Source of the DNA: an uncultured Panacagrimonas sp.
GTDB lineage: Bacteria > Pseudomonadota > Gammaproteobacteria > Nevskiales > Nevskiaceae
DNA: 13,106 nt
Direction: 5' to 3'
Assembly: GCA_946481265.1 (NCBI GenBank)
Contig: CAMLNE010000083.1
Coordinates: 1 to 13,106 of the forward strand
Below the pieces are notes generated by a model. It did no database searches and was not told where the DNA came from. It worked only from the letters and a program-made list of their open reading frames with translations. Of this stretch, positions 7,228-13,106 are shown piece by piece (position 1 is the first letter of the stretch; each line of letters starts with the position of its first letter). Made by a program: the position numbers and the translations under genes.

Positions 7228-7246
7228 AATGCGAAATATTCTCAAT
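7228..7246. promoter_or_regulatory. candidate Fur box
   Basis: AATGCGAAATATTCTCAAT lies in a short AT-rich island. Its core TGCGAAATATTCTCA (7230-7244) differs at one base from TGCGAATNATTCTCA, a form of the 7-1-7 Fur site common in proteobacteria. Iron-related genes (PiuC-type dioxygenase, imelysin) lie downstream, but the site sits between two convergent 3' ends and no coding start is close enough on either strand for a usual Fur promoter. A TTGCCA box at 7223-7228 could be a -35 on the plus strand, but no good -10 follows. Confidence 0.5.
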
Positions 7247-7279
7247 AAGGTGGCGGGGTGCATCCTCTCCTTCGATCCC

Positions 7280-7329
7280 AGCGTCCCCGCGGGCCGCGTT
7301 CGGCCCCGTACGTCGGGACTGCGGACGCT
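7280..7329 (+). other. nested stem-loop structure in the gap after the Fur box
   Basis: AGCGTCC (7280-7286) is an exact inverted copy of GGACGCT (7323-7329). Inside it GGGCCG (7291-7296) pairs with CGGCCC (7301-7306) around a CGTT loop. The whole 7250-7380 stretch lacks a credible protein gene. It could be a small RNA, the 3' untranslated region of a neighbour, or chance pairing in GC-rich DNA. Confidence 0.3.
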
Positions 7330-7380
7330 CAGGGCCCGGCCCCGGATGCTCGTAGCGCCCGCAAAGACGCCGGCGTCGCG

Positions 7381-8058
7381 CTAAGGCTCGGCCCAGGCCC
7401 GCAGCAGGTTGGCGTAGGTCTTGGACAGCAGATCGAATTCCGGCGTGGCCAGCTTGCCGGCCTTGTCCCACACGCCGCGCCGGGCCGTATCCAGATCGAA
7501 CAGGATCTCGCGCTGCGCGACATCGCGCACCAGGCTCTGCACCCACAGCACCGCGGCCAGGCGCTCGCCGCGCGTAACCTCGGCCACCCGGTGCAGGGTG
7601 GTAGCGGGATAGACGATGGCCTGGCCGGCCTCGAGCTTGTAGCTGAGTGCGCCGGAGACGTTCTCGATCACCAGTTCTCCGCCGTCGTAGTCAGCCGGAT
7701 CGGACAGGAACACGGTGACCGCCAGATCGCTGCGGAGCGCGGTGCCCGCACCGCCGTCGCCACCGCCCATCAAGGCCTCGTCGACGTGCCGGCCATAGGC
7801 CATGCCGGTGGTGTAGCGCGAGAACAGCGGGGTGCACAACCGGGCCGGCAGTGCGGCGGAACGGAACAGCGGATGACGCATCAGGCACTGCTGGATACGC
7901 TTTGCGGCGACATCGCTGGCCGCCTGCAGATTGTTCTTGACCTTGACCGCGTGCCAGCCGGCGGTGCTTGCGCCGCTGACGAAGCCCGCGGTGTCGAGCG
8001 CGCCCCGGATCGCCTGCAGCGCATCGGCGTCCAGTACACCGGCGAGACAGAGATTCAC
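7381..8058 (-). CDS. Fe(II)/2-oxoglutarate-dependent PKHD-type hydroxylase, PiuC/YbiX family
   Basis: A 225-residue soluble dioxygenase, the usual length for PiuC/YbiX proteins. The iron ligands are H91 and D93 in YGRHVDE and H156 in TTLHRV, and R166 in RGERLAAVLW is the expected 2-oxoglutarate-binding arginine. The start NLCLAGVLDADALQAIRGAL matches the family's N-terminus, which supports the GTG at 8058 even though no clear ribosome site is seen upstream. A Gly-rich insert (GGGDGGAG, about 98-105) lies after the iron motif. In pseudomonads relatives sit beside TonB siderophore receptors and are iron-regulated. Here no receptor is adjacent. The gene diverges from the imelysin gene with only 32 bp between starts. 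The hydroxylated substrate is not known for the family in general. Confidence 0.88.
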   Translation of the reverse strand: MNLCLAGVLDADALQAIRGALDTAGFVSGASTAGWHAVKVKNNLQAASDVAAKRIQQCLMRHPLFRSAALPARLCTPLFSRYTTGMAYGRHVDEALMGGGDGGAGTALRSDLAVTVFLSDPADYDGGELVIENVSGALSYKLEAGQAIVYPATTLHRVAEVTRGERLAAVLWVQSLVRDVAQREILFDLDTARRGVWDKAGKLATPEFDLLSKTYANLLRAWAEP

Positions 8059-8086
8059 GTCAGGGAATTACCGAGGAAGGTGACGT
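8057..8086. promoter_or_regulatory. inverted repeat in the 32-bp divergent gap
   Basis: ACGTCA (8057-8062) and TGACGT (8081-8086) are exact inverted copies 18 bases apart. The left arm covers the GTG start of the dioxygenase and the right arm lies just before the imelysin ATG. The plus-strand ribosome site GAGGAAGG (8073-8080) lies between them. It may be a dimeric regulator site affecting both genes, or coincidence. Confidence 0.3.
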
Positions 8087-8090
8087 CGCG

Positions 8091-9380
8091 ATGGAGTTGA
8101 ACCATATCAGGCTGTGGACCGGCTTCGGCAGCTTCCTGAGCGTGGCGGTGGCGAACCCCGTGTCTGCGCTGCCCGTCCCCGATCCGGACACGGCGGCGAT
8201 GATGGTGGCGCAGGGCGGGGAGGGCGGCGAAGACAGCATGCCCTCGTCGTATCGCCTGCTGTCGGTGGATCCACAGGCCTACAGTTTCGACCTGCGCCCA
8301 CAGGTGCAGAACTATGCGCGACTGGTGCACGGCAGCTATGCCAGCTCGGTGGCCGCCGCCGAACGCATGCGCACGGCGATCCGCGCCATGCTGGACCGGC
8401 CCAGTGCCGAGTCGATGGCGGCGGCACGCGCGGCCTGGGTCGAGGCCCGTCCGGCCTACCTGGTCACGGAGGCGTTCCGCTTCTACGACGGGCCGATCGA
8501 TGTGCGCGCCGACGGCGAGCCCGGACCCGAGCCGCACATCAATGCGTGGCCGCTCAACGAGGCCTTCATCGACGCGGTGAAGGGCCAGCCGCGCGCCGGC
8601 CTGGTGTGGGACAGCTCGGTCACGCTCACCCGCGAGTCGATCATCGAGCGGGACCAGGTCAGCGACGAGGCCGATGTGACCACCGGCTGGCATGCCATCG
8701 AGTTCCTGCTGTGGGGACAGGATCTCGATCCTGCGGGTCCCGGCAACCGGCCGTTCCAGGACTACGTGACGGGACAGCCGGACCGTGATCGCCGCCGCCT
8801 GTACCTGGCGACCGTCACCGACATGCTGGTCGATGACCTGCGCGGCCTCGAGGCGGCGTGGGCACCGGATGCGGACAACTTCCGCAAGCGCTTCCTGGCG
8901 CTCGAGCCGCACGAGGCCCTGGGCCGCGCCGTCAACGGCATCGCCAACCTGATCGGCCACGAACTCGCGACCGAACGCCTGTCGGTGGCCCTGGACAGCG
9001 GCGACCAGGAGGACGAGCACAGCTGCTTTTCCGACACCACCCACCAGGATCACCTGTACGACCTGCGTGGCGCCTACAACGTCTGGCTCGGGGGTACCAG
9101 CGAGGTCACCGCACCGGACAGCCTGCGCGCGCTGACCCTGAAGATCGACCCGGCGCTGGCCGCGCGCACCGATGCACTGTTCACCCAGGCGCTGGCCGCG
9201 GTCACCCTGATGGACGTGCCCTTCGATTCGATCCTGCGCTCGCCTCCCGGCAGTCCGCCGCGACAGCGCGCGGAGGCCGCGGTGGCCGCGTTCCAGGCGC
9301 TCGGGGCGCAACTGGCCCAGGTCGGCCGCCGGCTCGGCGTGCTGGTGATCGTCCCCGGGCTGCCGCTCGCGCCGGCATGA
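8091..9380 (+). CDS. imelysin-family (IrpA/ICMP-like) periplasmic iron-regulated protein
   Basis: A 429-residue protein of the imelysin/insulin-cleaving membrane protease family. Members have two helical-bundle halves and are thought to bind iron rather than act as true peptidases. The hallmark GxHxxE motif is present as GWHAIEFLLWG (G199, H201, E204). Further family segments are QNYARLVHGSYASS (about 73-86), NAWPLNEAFID and ERLSVALDSGDQEDEHSCFSD. The N-terminus has a modest hydrophobic stretch (about 8-28) that may be a signal peptide, with possible cleavage near VSALP. The ATG at 8091 has GAGGAAGG ten bases upstream. Its stop overlaps the next start (ATGA), so expression with the di-heme gene is coupled. 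Imelysin plus di-heme oxidoreductase is a recurring iron-acquisition pair in proteobacteria, so an envelope iron role is likely. Confidence 0.9.
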   Translation: MELNHIRLWTGFGSFLSVAVANPVSALPVPDPDTAAMMVAQGGEGGEDSMPSSYRLLSVDPQAYSFDLRPQVQNYARLVHGSYASSVAAAERMRTAIRAMLDRPSAESMAAARAAWVEARPAYLVTEAFRFYDGPIDVRADGEPGPEPHINAWPLNEAFIDAVKGQPRAGLVWDSSVTLTRESIIERDQVSDEADVTTGWHAIEFLLWGQDLDPAGPGNRPFQDYVTGQPDRDRRRLYLATVTDMLVDDLRGLEAAWAPDADNFRKRFLALEPHEALGRAVNGIANLIGHELATERLSVALDSGDQEDEHSCFSDTTHQDHLYDLRGAYNVWLGGTSEVTAPDSLRALTLKIDPALAARTDALFTQALAAVTLMDVPFDSILRSPPGSPPRQRAEAAVAAFQALGAQLAQVGRRLGVLVIVPGLPLAPA

Positions 9381-10801
9381 CCGGAATGAAGGGGCTGCGC
9401 GCGGGAATGCCGCTGTCGGCTTTCCTGCTGCTTGCATCGCTGGGTGCCTGCGTGGCGACCTCGGTTGCGTCCACCCGCGCGGCGCCGGCGCCGGTGGAAA
9501 CGATCGGCGAGCGCTTGGGCGGTGACGCGGGCCGGCCGCTGTTCGGCCAGACCGCGTTCGCCATGCCGGCACCGAACCTGGACGCGCGCCAGTTGCGCGA
9601 CTTCGCGTTCGGCAACCGCCTGTTCAATACCAACTGGGTCCAGGCAGGCGCCTCGGCGGCCTCGTTCGACGGCGTCGGTCCGATCTTCAACCGCGTGTCC
9701 TGTTCCGGCTGTCACGTGCGCGATGGTCGCGGGCGGCCGCCCGAGCCCGGCGAGCCGATGGAATCGATGCTGGTGCGGGTGTCCCTGCCGGGAAGCGACG
9801 CCCACGGCGGGCCGAAGCCGCACCCCGTCTACGGCGACCAGATCCAGGATCGCGCGATCCCCGGCGTGCCCGCCGAGGCGCAGGTGGTATTGAGCTGGGA
9901 GGAGGCCGGAGGCCAGTACGCCGACGGCGAGACCTATTCGCTGCGTCGGCCGATCATCAAGCTGCGCGACCCGGCCTACGTCCCGCAGGGCAAGGACCTG
10001 CTGACCTCGCCGCGCGTGGCACAGGGCATGATCGGCCTGGGCCTGCTCGAGGCGGTGCCCGACGCCGAACTCATCCGCTTCGCCGATCCCGATGATGTCG
10101 ACGGCGACGGCATCTCCGGACGTCCCAACCATGTATGGGACCTGCGGCGGCAGGCTGCCGCCATCGGCCGCTTCGGCTGGAAGGCGAACCAGCCGAGCGT
10201 GGAGCAGCAGATCGCGGCCGCGGCGGGAGGGGATATCGGTCTCACCACCGCGCTGGTGCCTGCCGATGCCTGCACCGAGGCACAGGTCGCCTGCCGCGAG
10301 TCGCCCAACGGCGGCGTGCCCGAGGTGTCCGACGCCTTTCTCGCCAAGCTGCTGCTCTACTCGCGCAGCCTGGCGGTGCCCAACCGCCGGCACATCGACG
10401 ATCCGCAGGTGATCCGGGGACAGGCACTGTTCGAATCTTCAGGCTGTGCGGGCTGTCATCGCATCACGGTGCGCACCGGGCCGCATGAGCTGGCGCAGGT
10501 GGCCAACCAGACCATCCATCCCTTCACCGACCTGCTGCTGCACGACATGGGCGAGGGGCTGGCGGATGGCCGGCCCGACTTCGAGGCAGACGGGCGCGAA
10601 TGGCGCACGCCGCCGCTGTGGGGCCTGGGCCTGATCCACACCGTCAACGGCCATGAGTTCCTGCTGCACGATGGCCGCGCGCGCGGCATCGCGGAAGCCA
10701 TCCTCTGGCACGGCGGAGAAGCCGAGGCCGCGCGCGAGCAATTCCGCCATCTGCCGAAGCCCCAGCGCGAGGCGCTGATCGCGTTCCTGAAGTCGCTCTG
10801 A
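9377..10801 (+). CDS. lipoprotein di-heme oxidoreductase (thiol oxidoreductase-like, DUF1111 type)
   Basis: A 474-residue periplasm-facing cytochrome. Its first 23 residues form a lipoprotein signal with lipobox LGAC (C24), so it is probably membrane-anchored. Two c-heme sites are visible: CSGCH at 109-113 and CAGCH at 357-361. Family landmarks are DFAFGNRLFNTNW (74-86), the segment DPDDVDGDGISGRPNHVWD with its Ca-like DVDGDGISG loop, FGWKANQPS, and the C-terminal FLLHDGRARGIAEAILWHGGEA, typical of MauG-related di-heme proteins. The ATG at 9377 overlaps the imelysin stop by four bases; an ATG nine bases later is also possible and keeps the signal. In this operon setting it may change the redox state of iron handled by the imelysin protein. 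That role is inferred. Confidence 0.92.
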   Translation: MTGMKGLRAGMPLSAFLLLASLGACVATSVASTRAAPAPVETIGERLGGDAGRPLFGQTAFAMPAPNLDARQLRDFAFGNRLFNTNWVQAGASAASFDGVGPIFNRVSCSGCHVRDGRGRPPEPGEPMESMLVRVSLPGSDAHGGPKPHPVYGDQIQDRAIPGVPAEAQVVLSWEEAGGQYADGETYSLRRPIIKLRDPAYVPQGKDLLTSPRVAQGMIGLGLLEAVPDAELIRFADPDDVDGDGISGRPNHVWDLRRQAAAIGRFGWKANQPSVEQQIAAAAGGDIGLTTALVPADACTEAQVACRESPNGGVPEVSDAFLAKLLLYSRSLAVPNRRHIDDPQVIRGQALFESSGCAGCHRITVRTGPHELAQVANQTIHPFTDLLLHDMGEGLADGRPDFEADGREWRTPPLWGLGLIHTVNGHEFLLHDGRARGIAEAILWHGGEAEAAREQFRHLPKPQREALIAFLKSL

Positions 10802-10831
10802 GGACCTCGGGAGCTCTCGTCCCGAGGTCCT
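10801..10831 (+). terminator. 12-bp perfect hairpin at the 3' end of the imelysin/di-heme operon
   Basis: AGGACCTCGGGA (10801-10812) is an exact inverted copy of TCCCGAGGTCCT (10820-10831) around a seven-base loop, starting in the stop codon itself. The stem is very stable but no T-run follows. It may act as a terminator, as a block to 3' exonucleases, or both. Confidence 0.6.
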
Positions 10832-10940
10832 GGCGGGCTGCTGCCGCGGCGAGAGGATGTGCCAGGCGAAGCGGCGCACCACTCCCTGGCGGCGGTGCGC
10901 ACGCCGCCTCTTGCACGCCCTGCGATGCACCCCGCGACGT
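10832..10940. other. 109-bp gap between convergent genes, no gene seen
   Basis: This GC-rich gap contains GCGCACC (10874-10880) and its inverted copy GGTGCGC (10894-10900), and a competing GGCGG/CCGCC pairing (10891-10895 with 10904-10908) around GTGCGCAC. One of these could help end minus-strand transcription from the SnoaL-like gene. No T-run on either strand makes this certain. Confidence 0.3.
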
Positions 10941-11333
10941 TCAGTGGGTCGGCAGCGGCGAGAAGTGCGCGCTGGTGATCTTCCACCCCTGCGCGCGCCG
11001 GGCGAACACCCAGGTCGTGCGGCCGCTGAGCATCGAGGCCGGCCCATCGCCCTGCGGGACCGACACGAAATGATCGTAGGCGTTGACGATCGCCACGCCG
11101 TCGTTGATCAGCCGGTACGAGGGCTGGTGGAAATTGAACGAAACCGATTTCGCGCCGACGGTGAGATTCATCAGGTGCTGCACGAAGCGCGGCTTGCTCT
11201 CGAATCGGTAGGGAAGATGGTCGAATACCTCCAGGTCGTCGTCCAGCGCGGCGACGAAGCTCTCGAAGTTGCCTTGCTGCGCGTCGGACATGATGCGCTC
11301 GGTCAGGGCCTTCACTTCAGTGATGTCGGACAT
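10941..11333 (-). CDS. small SnoaL/NTF2-like fold protein
   Basis: A 130-residue protein of the SnoaL-like/DUF4440-type NTF2 superfamily. Visible features are an N-terminal helix (EVKALTERIMSDAQQGNFES), then LDDDLEVFDHLPYRFESKPRF, strands with VSFNFHQPSYRLINDGVAIV, and the closing TTWVFARRAQGWKITSAHFS, a typical NTF2-fold ending in which a WKI strand is followed by HxS. Such proteins may be isomerases, cyclases or simple ligand-binding folds, so no reaction can be assigned. The ATG at 11333 is chosen because AGGAG precedes it on the minus strand; a longer in-frame start at 11390 adds residues unlike the family. There is no signal peptide. It lies 113 bp downstream of the sensor kinase on the same strand and might be co-transcribed with it. 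Confidence 0.75.
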   Translation of the reverse strand: MSDITEVKALTERIMSDAQQGNFESFVAALDDDLEVFDHLPYRFESKPRFVQHLMNLTVGAKSVSFNFHQPSYRLINDGVAIVNAYDHFVSVPQGDGPASMLSGRTTWVFARRAQGWKITSAHFSPLPTH

Positions 11334-11446
11334 CGGAAACTCCTGGGGAGAGGGAGCGCCGATGGTCGTGCGTGCAGGCGGCGTGCTCAATTACGCCGCA
11401 GGTCAAGCACCGCCGCCGGAGAGGTGCACCGTAGCGCGCGCGTCCG

Positions 11447-12772
11447 TCAGACCGGCAAGCGCACCGTGACGCGTCCACCACCCCATTCCGATCGGGCGAG
11501 CAGGATGCGCCCCTCGTAGGCCTTGACCACCTCGTAGACCGCCGCCAGGCCGATTCCCTGCCCTGGCTTCTGCGTGTCCGCCCGCACGCCACGCTGCAGG
11601 AGTTCCTGCGCGTCATCGGGAAACCCGGGCCCGTCGTCGTCGACCTCGATCACCTCCTCGCCGGCCTCGCGCGTGAAGCGCACGCGGACATGGTTGCCGC
11701 CGTACTTGCAGGCGTTGTCCATCAGGTTGCCGAGCATCTCGAACAGGTCATCGTTGTCGGCACGCATGCGGAACTGCGGCGGCGCCTGTATCTCGAATCT
11801 CAGGTTGCGATCGGCGTAGACCTTGCCCAGGGCCTGGGCAAGCTTGGCGGCGATGGGCGCCGGCGCCACCGGCTCGGTCAAGGTGCGACGTCCCGCGGTG
11901 GCGGCCTTGCGCAGCTGGTAGTCGGTGATCTGCTGCATCACGTCGACCTGTTCGCGCAGGGGGCCGCGCATCTCCTCCGGCGCGCGCGGTTCGTCCGACA
12001 TTCCACGCAGCACGGCCAGCGGCGTCTTGAGGCTGTGCGCCAGGTCTCCCAGGGCGTCGCGGTAGCGCGTCTGCTGGTTGCGCTCGCTGCGGATCATCGC
12101 GTTGAGGCCCTGGGTGAGGGCGAGCAGTTCATCGGGGTAGCGGCCGTGGATCTCGGATCGCTCGCCGCGTTCCACCGATTGCAGTTCGTTGACAAGGCGC
12201 CGGACCGGGGCCAGGCCCCAGCGCAGCACCAGGTACTGGACCAGCAGCAGGCCGCCCGCGGCGGCCGCCAGCCACAGCCAGAGCTCGCGTCGATAGGTTT
12301 CCAGCTGTCGCTGGTAGCTGGAGGCATCCTCGAGCACCACGAAGGTGTAGCGCTTGGGATCGTCCTGCAGGTCGATCCAGCGCAGGCCGTAGCTCAGCGA
12401 GAACACCGGTGGCCGACGCAGTTGGTGGAACGCCCACTGGCCGACATCCGGCATCTGCGGCGGCGGGACTTCCAGGAACTCGGCCGAGGTCCACACCAGG
12501 CGTACCTGCTCGTCGAACAGCGCCGCCTGCAGGCCGCTGGCCGGCTGCACCAGCCGCCGGTCCGAGATGTCATTGGGTTCTACGGTGAGGTTGCCGTTGG
12601 CGTCGGTCCGCGCCGCGGCAAGCAGCGAGTAGACCAGGCCCTCGAGCTTGTCGCGCTGCGCCTGCAGGGTGCTGTCGCGAAACGCGCTGTCCAGCACGAT
12701 CGCCGTGAGTACGAAGAACGCCGCCAGCACCGCGGAGGCGGCGGCGAGCAGGCGGGCGCGCAGGGAGGTCAT
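11447..12772 (-). CDS. PhoQ-like two-component sensor histidine kinase
   Basis: A 441-residue inner-membrane kinase. The first transmembrane helix is about residues 7-28, then a periplasmic sensor region to about 163, a second helix at about 165-184, and a HAMP linker to about 235. The dimerisation/phosphoacceptor box is LGDLAHSLKTPLAVLR with H246. The catalytic domain has the N box NLMDNACKYG (N353), G1 box DDDGPGF (378-384) and G2 box GQGIGLA (404-410). The short acceptor box with HSLKTPLAVL and the overall layout are those of PhoQ-type kinases. PhoQ usually follows phoP, and the tail of a PhoP-like regulator does end 120 bp upstream (12893-12943), but the rest of it is missing from this window. 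The E. coli PhoQ sensor acidic patch is not evident, so the ligand (magnesium, peptides or acid) should not be assumed. Confidence 0.88.
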   Translation of the reverse strand: MTSLRARLLAAASAVLAAFFVLTAIVLDSAFRDSTLQAQRDKLEGLVYSLLAAARTDANGNLTVEPNDISDRRLVQPASGLQAALFDEQVRLVWTSAEFLEVPPPQMPDVGQWAFHQLRRPPVFSLSYGLRWIDLQDDPKRYTFVVLEDASSYQRQLETYRRELWLWLAAAAGGLLLVQYLVLRWGLAPVRRLVNELQSVERGERSEIHGRYPDELLALTQGLNAMIRSERNQQTRYRDALGDLAHSLKTPLAVLRGMSDEPRAPEEMRGPLREQVDVMQQITDYQLRKAATAGRRTLTEPVAPAPIAAKLAQALGKVYADRNLRFEIQAPPQFRMRADNDDLFEMLGNLMDNACKYGGNHVRVRFTREAGEEVIEVDDDGPGFPDDAQELLQRGVRADTQKPGQGIGLAAVYEVVKAYEGRILLARSEWGGGRVTVRLPV

Positions 12773-12848
12773 GCGGTCAGTTTGGCCGTTTGGAGCCGCC
12801 GCTCGCCAGCACCGCCGTGGCAGCCATGGGCGCCGAAGAACGCCGGCC

Positions 12849-12872
12849 CGCCCTGCGCCGGATTGCAGGGCG
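12849..12872 (-). promoter_or_regulatory. 8-bp perfect hairpin between response-regulator remnant and kinase
   Basis: CGCCCTGC (12849-12856) and GCAGGGCG (12865-12872) pair exactly around an eight-base loop. It lies in the 120-bp gap before the kinase start. Without a T-run it is more likely an mRNA processing or attenuation element than a full terminator. Confidence 0.4.
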
Positions 12873-12892
12873 ACACCGACGCCCGTTGTCGG

Positions 12893-12943
12893 CTAGCTCC
12901 TGGGCAGGTCCCAGCGATAGCCGCTGCCGCGCAGGGTGGTGAT
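12893..12943 (-). pseudogene. C-terminal 16 codons of an OmpR/PhoP-type response regulator
   Basis: The residues ITTLRGSGYRWDLPRS followed by TAG match the end of the winged-helix DNA-binding domain in PhoP-like regulators (pattern ITTxRGxGYRxDL). Its position directly upstream of the PhoQ-like kinase is where a phoP gene would end. The frame upstream of codon 16 no longer resembles a response regulator. Confidence 0.65.
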
Positions 12944-13105
12944 CGGACTCGGTGGCGAGAATGCCGCCGAATTCGCGACACGGAGCAACGTGCTAGCGAT
13001 CCCCGCGTCGCCCTGAACCTCGGTGCACAACTTGTTGACGTCGAGGTTGGGATCGCGGGCCATCGCGAGCACCTTACGCACGCGGTCGGTGAAGTTGTAG
13101 TTCAT
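12893..13105 (-). pseudogene. chimeric open frame at the window edge: ClpC-like start, HDOD-like middle, response-regulator tail
   Basis: The 70-codon frame starts one base from the window end. Codons 1-17 (MNYNFTDRVRKVLAMAR) match the start of ClpC-type AAA+ chaperones. Codons from about 15 to 54 (RDPNLDVNKLCTEVQGD, then AGIASTLLRVANSAAFS) look like part of an HDOD domain, where the pattern DPxLxxxLLRxANSA is typical. Codons 55-70 are the response-regulator tail. The joins fall where neighbouring families share short sequence: MAR, and PITTL, which occurs in both HDOD and PhoP-type ends. The middle uses more codons not ending in C or G (GTT, GCT, CGT, GCA) than the neighbouring genes. None of the three pieces is a complete domain, so no function is expected. 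Confidence 0.55.
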
Positions 13106-13106
13106 C

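Noticed and set aside
7366..7377. GACGCCGGCGTC, a 12-bp palindrome followed by TTT on the minus strand, considered as the dioxygenase terminator
   Set aside because: As a hairpin it can form only about four base pairs around a CCGG loop, too weak to call a terminator.
7258..8100. A 280-codon plus-strand frame starting just after the Fur box, tempting as the Fur-regulated gene
   Set aside because: It runs antisense to the dioxygenase with its residues dictated by that gene. It has no ribosome site and no family features.
8055..9572. A 505-codon minus-strand frame across the imelysin gene
   Set aside because: Antisense shadow of a gene with a clear GxHxxE motif; composition is Arg/Gly/Ala-rich and without domains.
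10857..11519. A 220-codon plus-strand frame with a GAGAGG just upstream
   Set aside because: It is Arg-rich with no motifs and covers the SnoaL-like gene, which has its own AGGAG and a recognisable fold pattern.
1..13106. CRISPR arrays, tRNA genes, transposase genes and attachment-site repeats
   Set aside because: No spaced direct repeats, cloverleaf-like segments, transposase motifs or flanking duplications were seen on either strand by eye.

Overview
The window is GC-rich and densely coded. It looks like a proteobacterial chromosome segment, most likely a gammaproteobacterium near Xanthomonadales/Lysobacterales. That placement rests on a PhoQ-like kinase sitting directly downstream of the tail of an OmpR/PhoP-type regulator, and on PiuC-type dioxygenase, imelysin and di-heme oxidoreductase genes. 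It is an inference from family resemblance, not a demonstrated identification. No tRNA, rRNA, CRISPR array, insertion sequence or prophage gene was seen.

Layout. 206-1552 (+): a two-domain ChrA chromate transporter, preceded by a compact hairpin. 1578-4073 (-): an 831-residue fusion of a [2Fe-2S] ferredoxin, a ferredoxin-NAD(P)H reductase and an FAD-dependent monooxygenase/epoxidase-like domain. Divergent from it across 281 bp, 4355-6597 (+) holds a secreted beta-propeller protein with a central c-type heme motif, followed by a small periplasmic class I cytochrome c. 6668-7192 (+): a secreted SNase-like protein that seems to lack key catalytic residues, ending in a rho-independent terminator. 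7230-7244 is a good match to a Fur box, stranded between two convergent 3' ends. 7381-8058 (-): a PiuC/YbiX-type Fe(II)/2-oxoglutarate dioxygenase, divergent from 8091-10801 (+), an imelysin-family protein translationally coupled to a lipoprotein di-heme oxidoreductase. 10941-11333 (-): a small SnoaL/NTF2-like protein. 11447-12772 (-): a PhoQ-like sensor kinase.

How the genes may work together. Two redox/iron themes are visible. The first is the divergent pair of transcription units at 1578-6597: a cytoplasmic self-sufficient monooxygenase facing a periplasmic heme-propeller/cytochrome c pair. This could be an uncharacterised oxidation pathway, but the substrate cannot be read from sequence. 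The second is iron handling at 7230-10801: Fur box, PiuC-type enzyme, imelysin and di-heme lipoprotein.

The right edge (12893-13105) is anomalous. One short open frame reads as a ClpC-like N-terminus, then an HDOD-like stretch, then the last 16 residues of a PhoP-type response regulator. The expected full response regulator upstream of the kinase is absent. This is most simply an assembly or amplification chimera at a contig end, so anything drawn from beyond about 12940 is unreliable.
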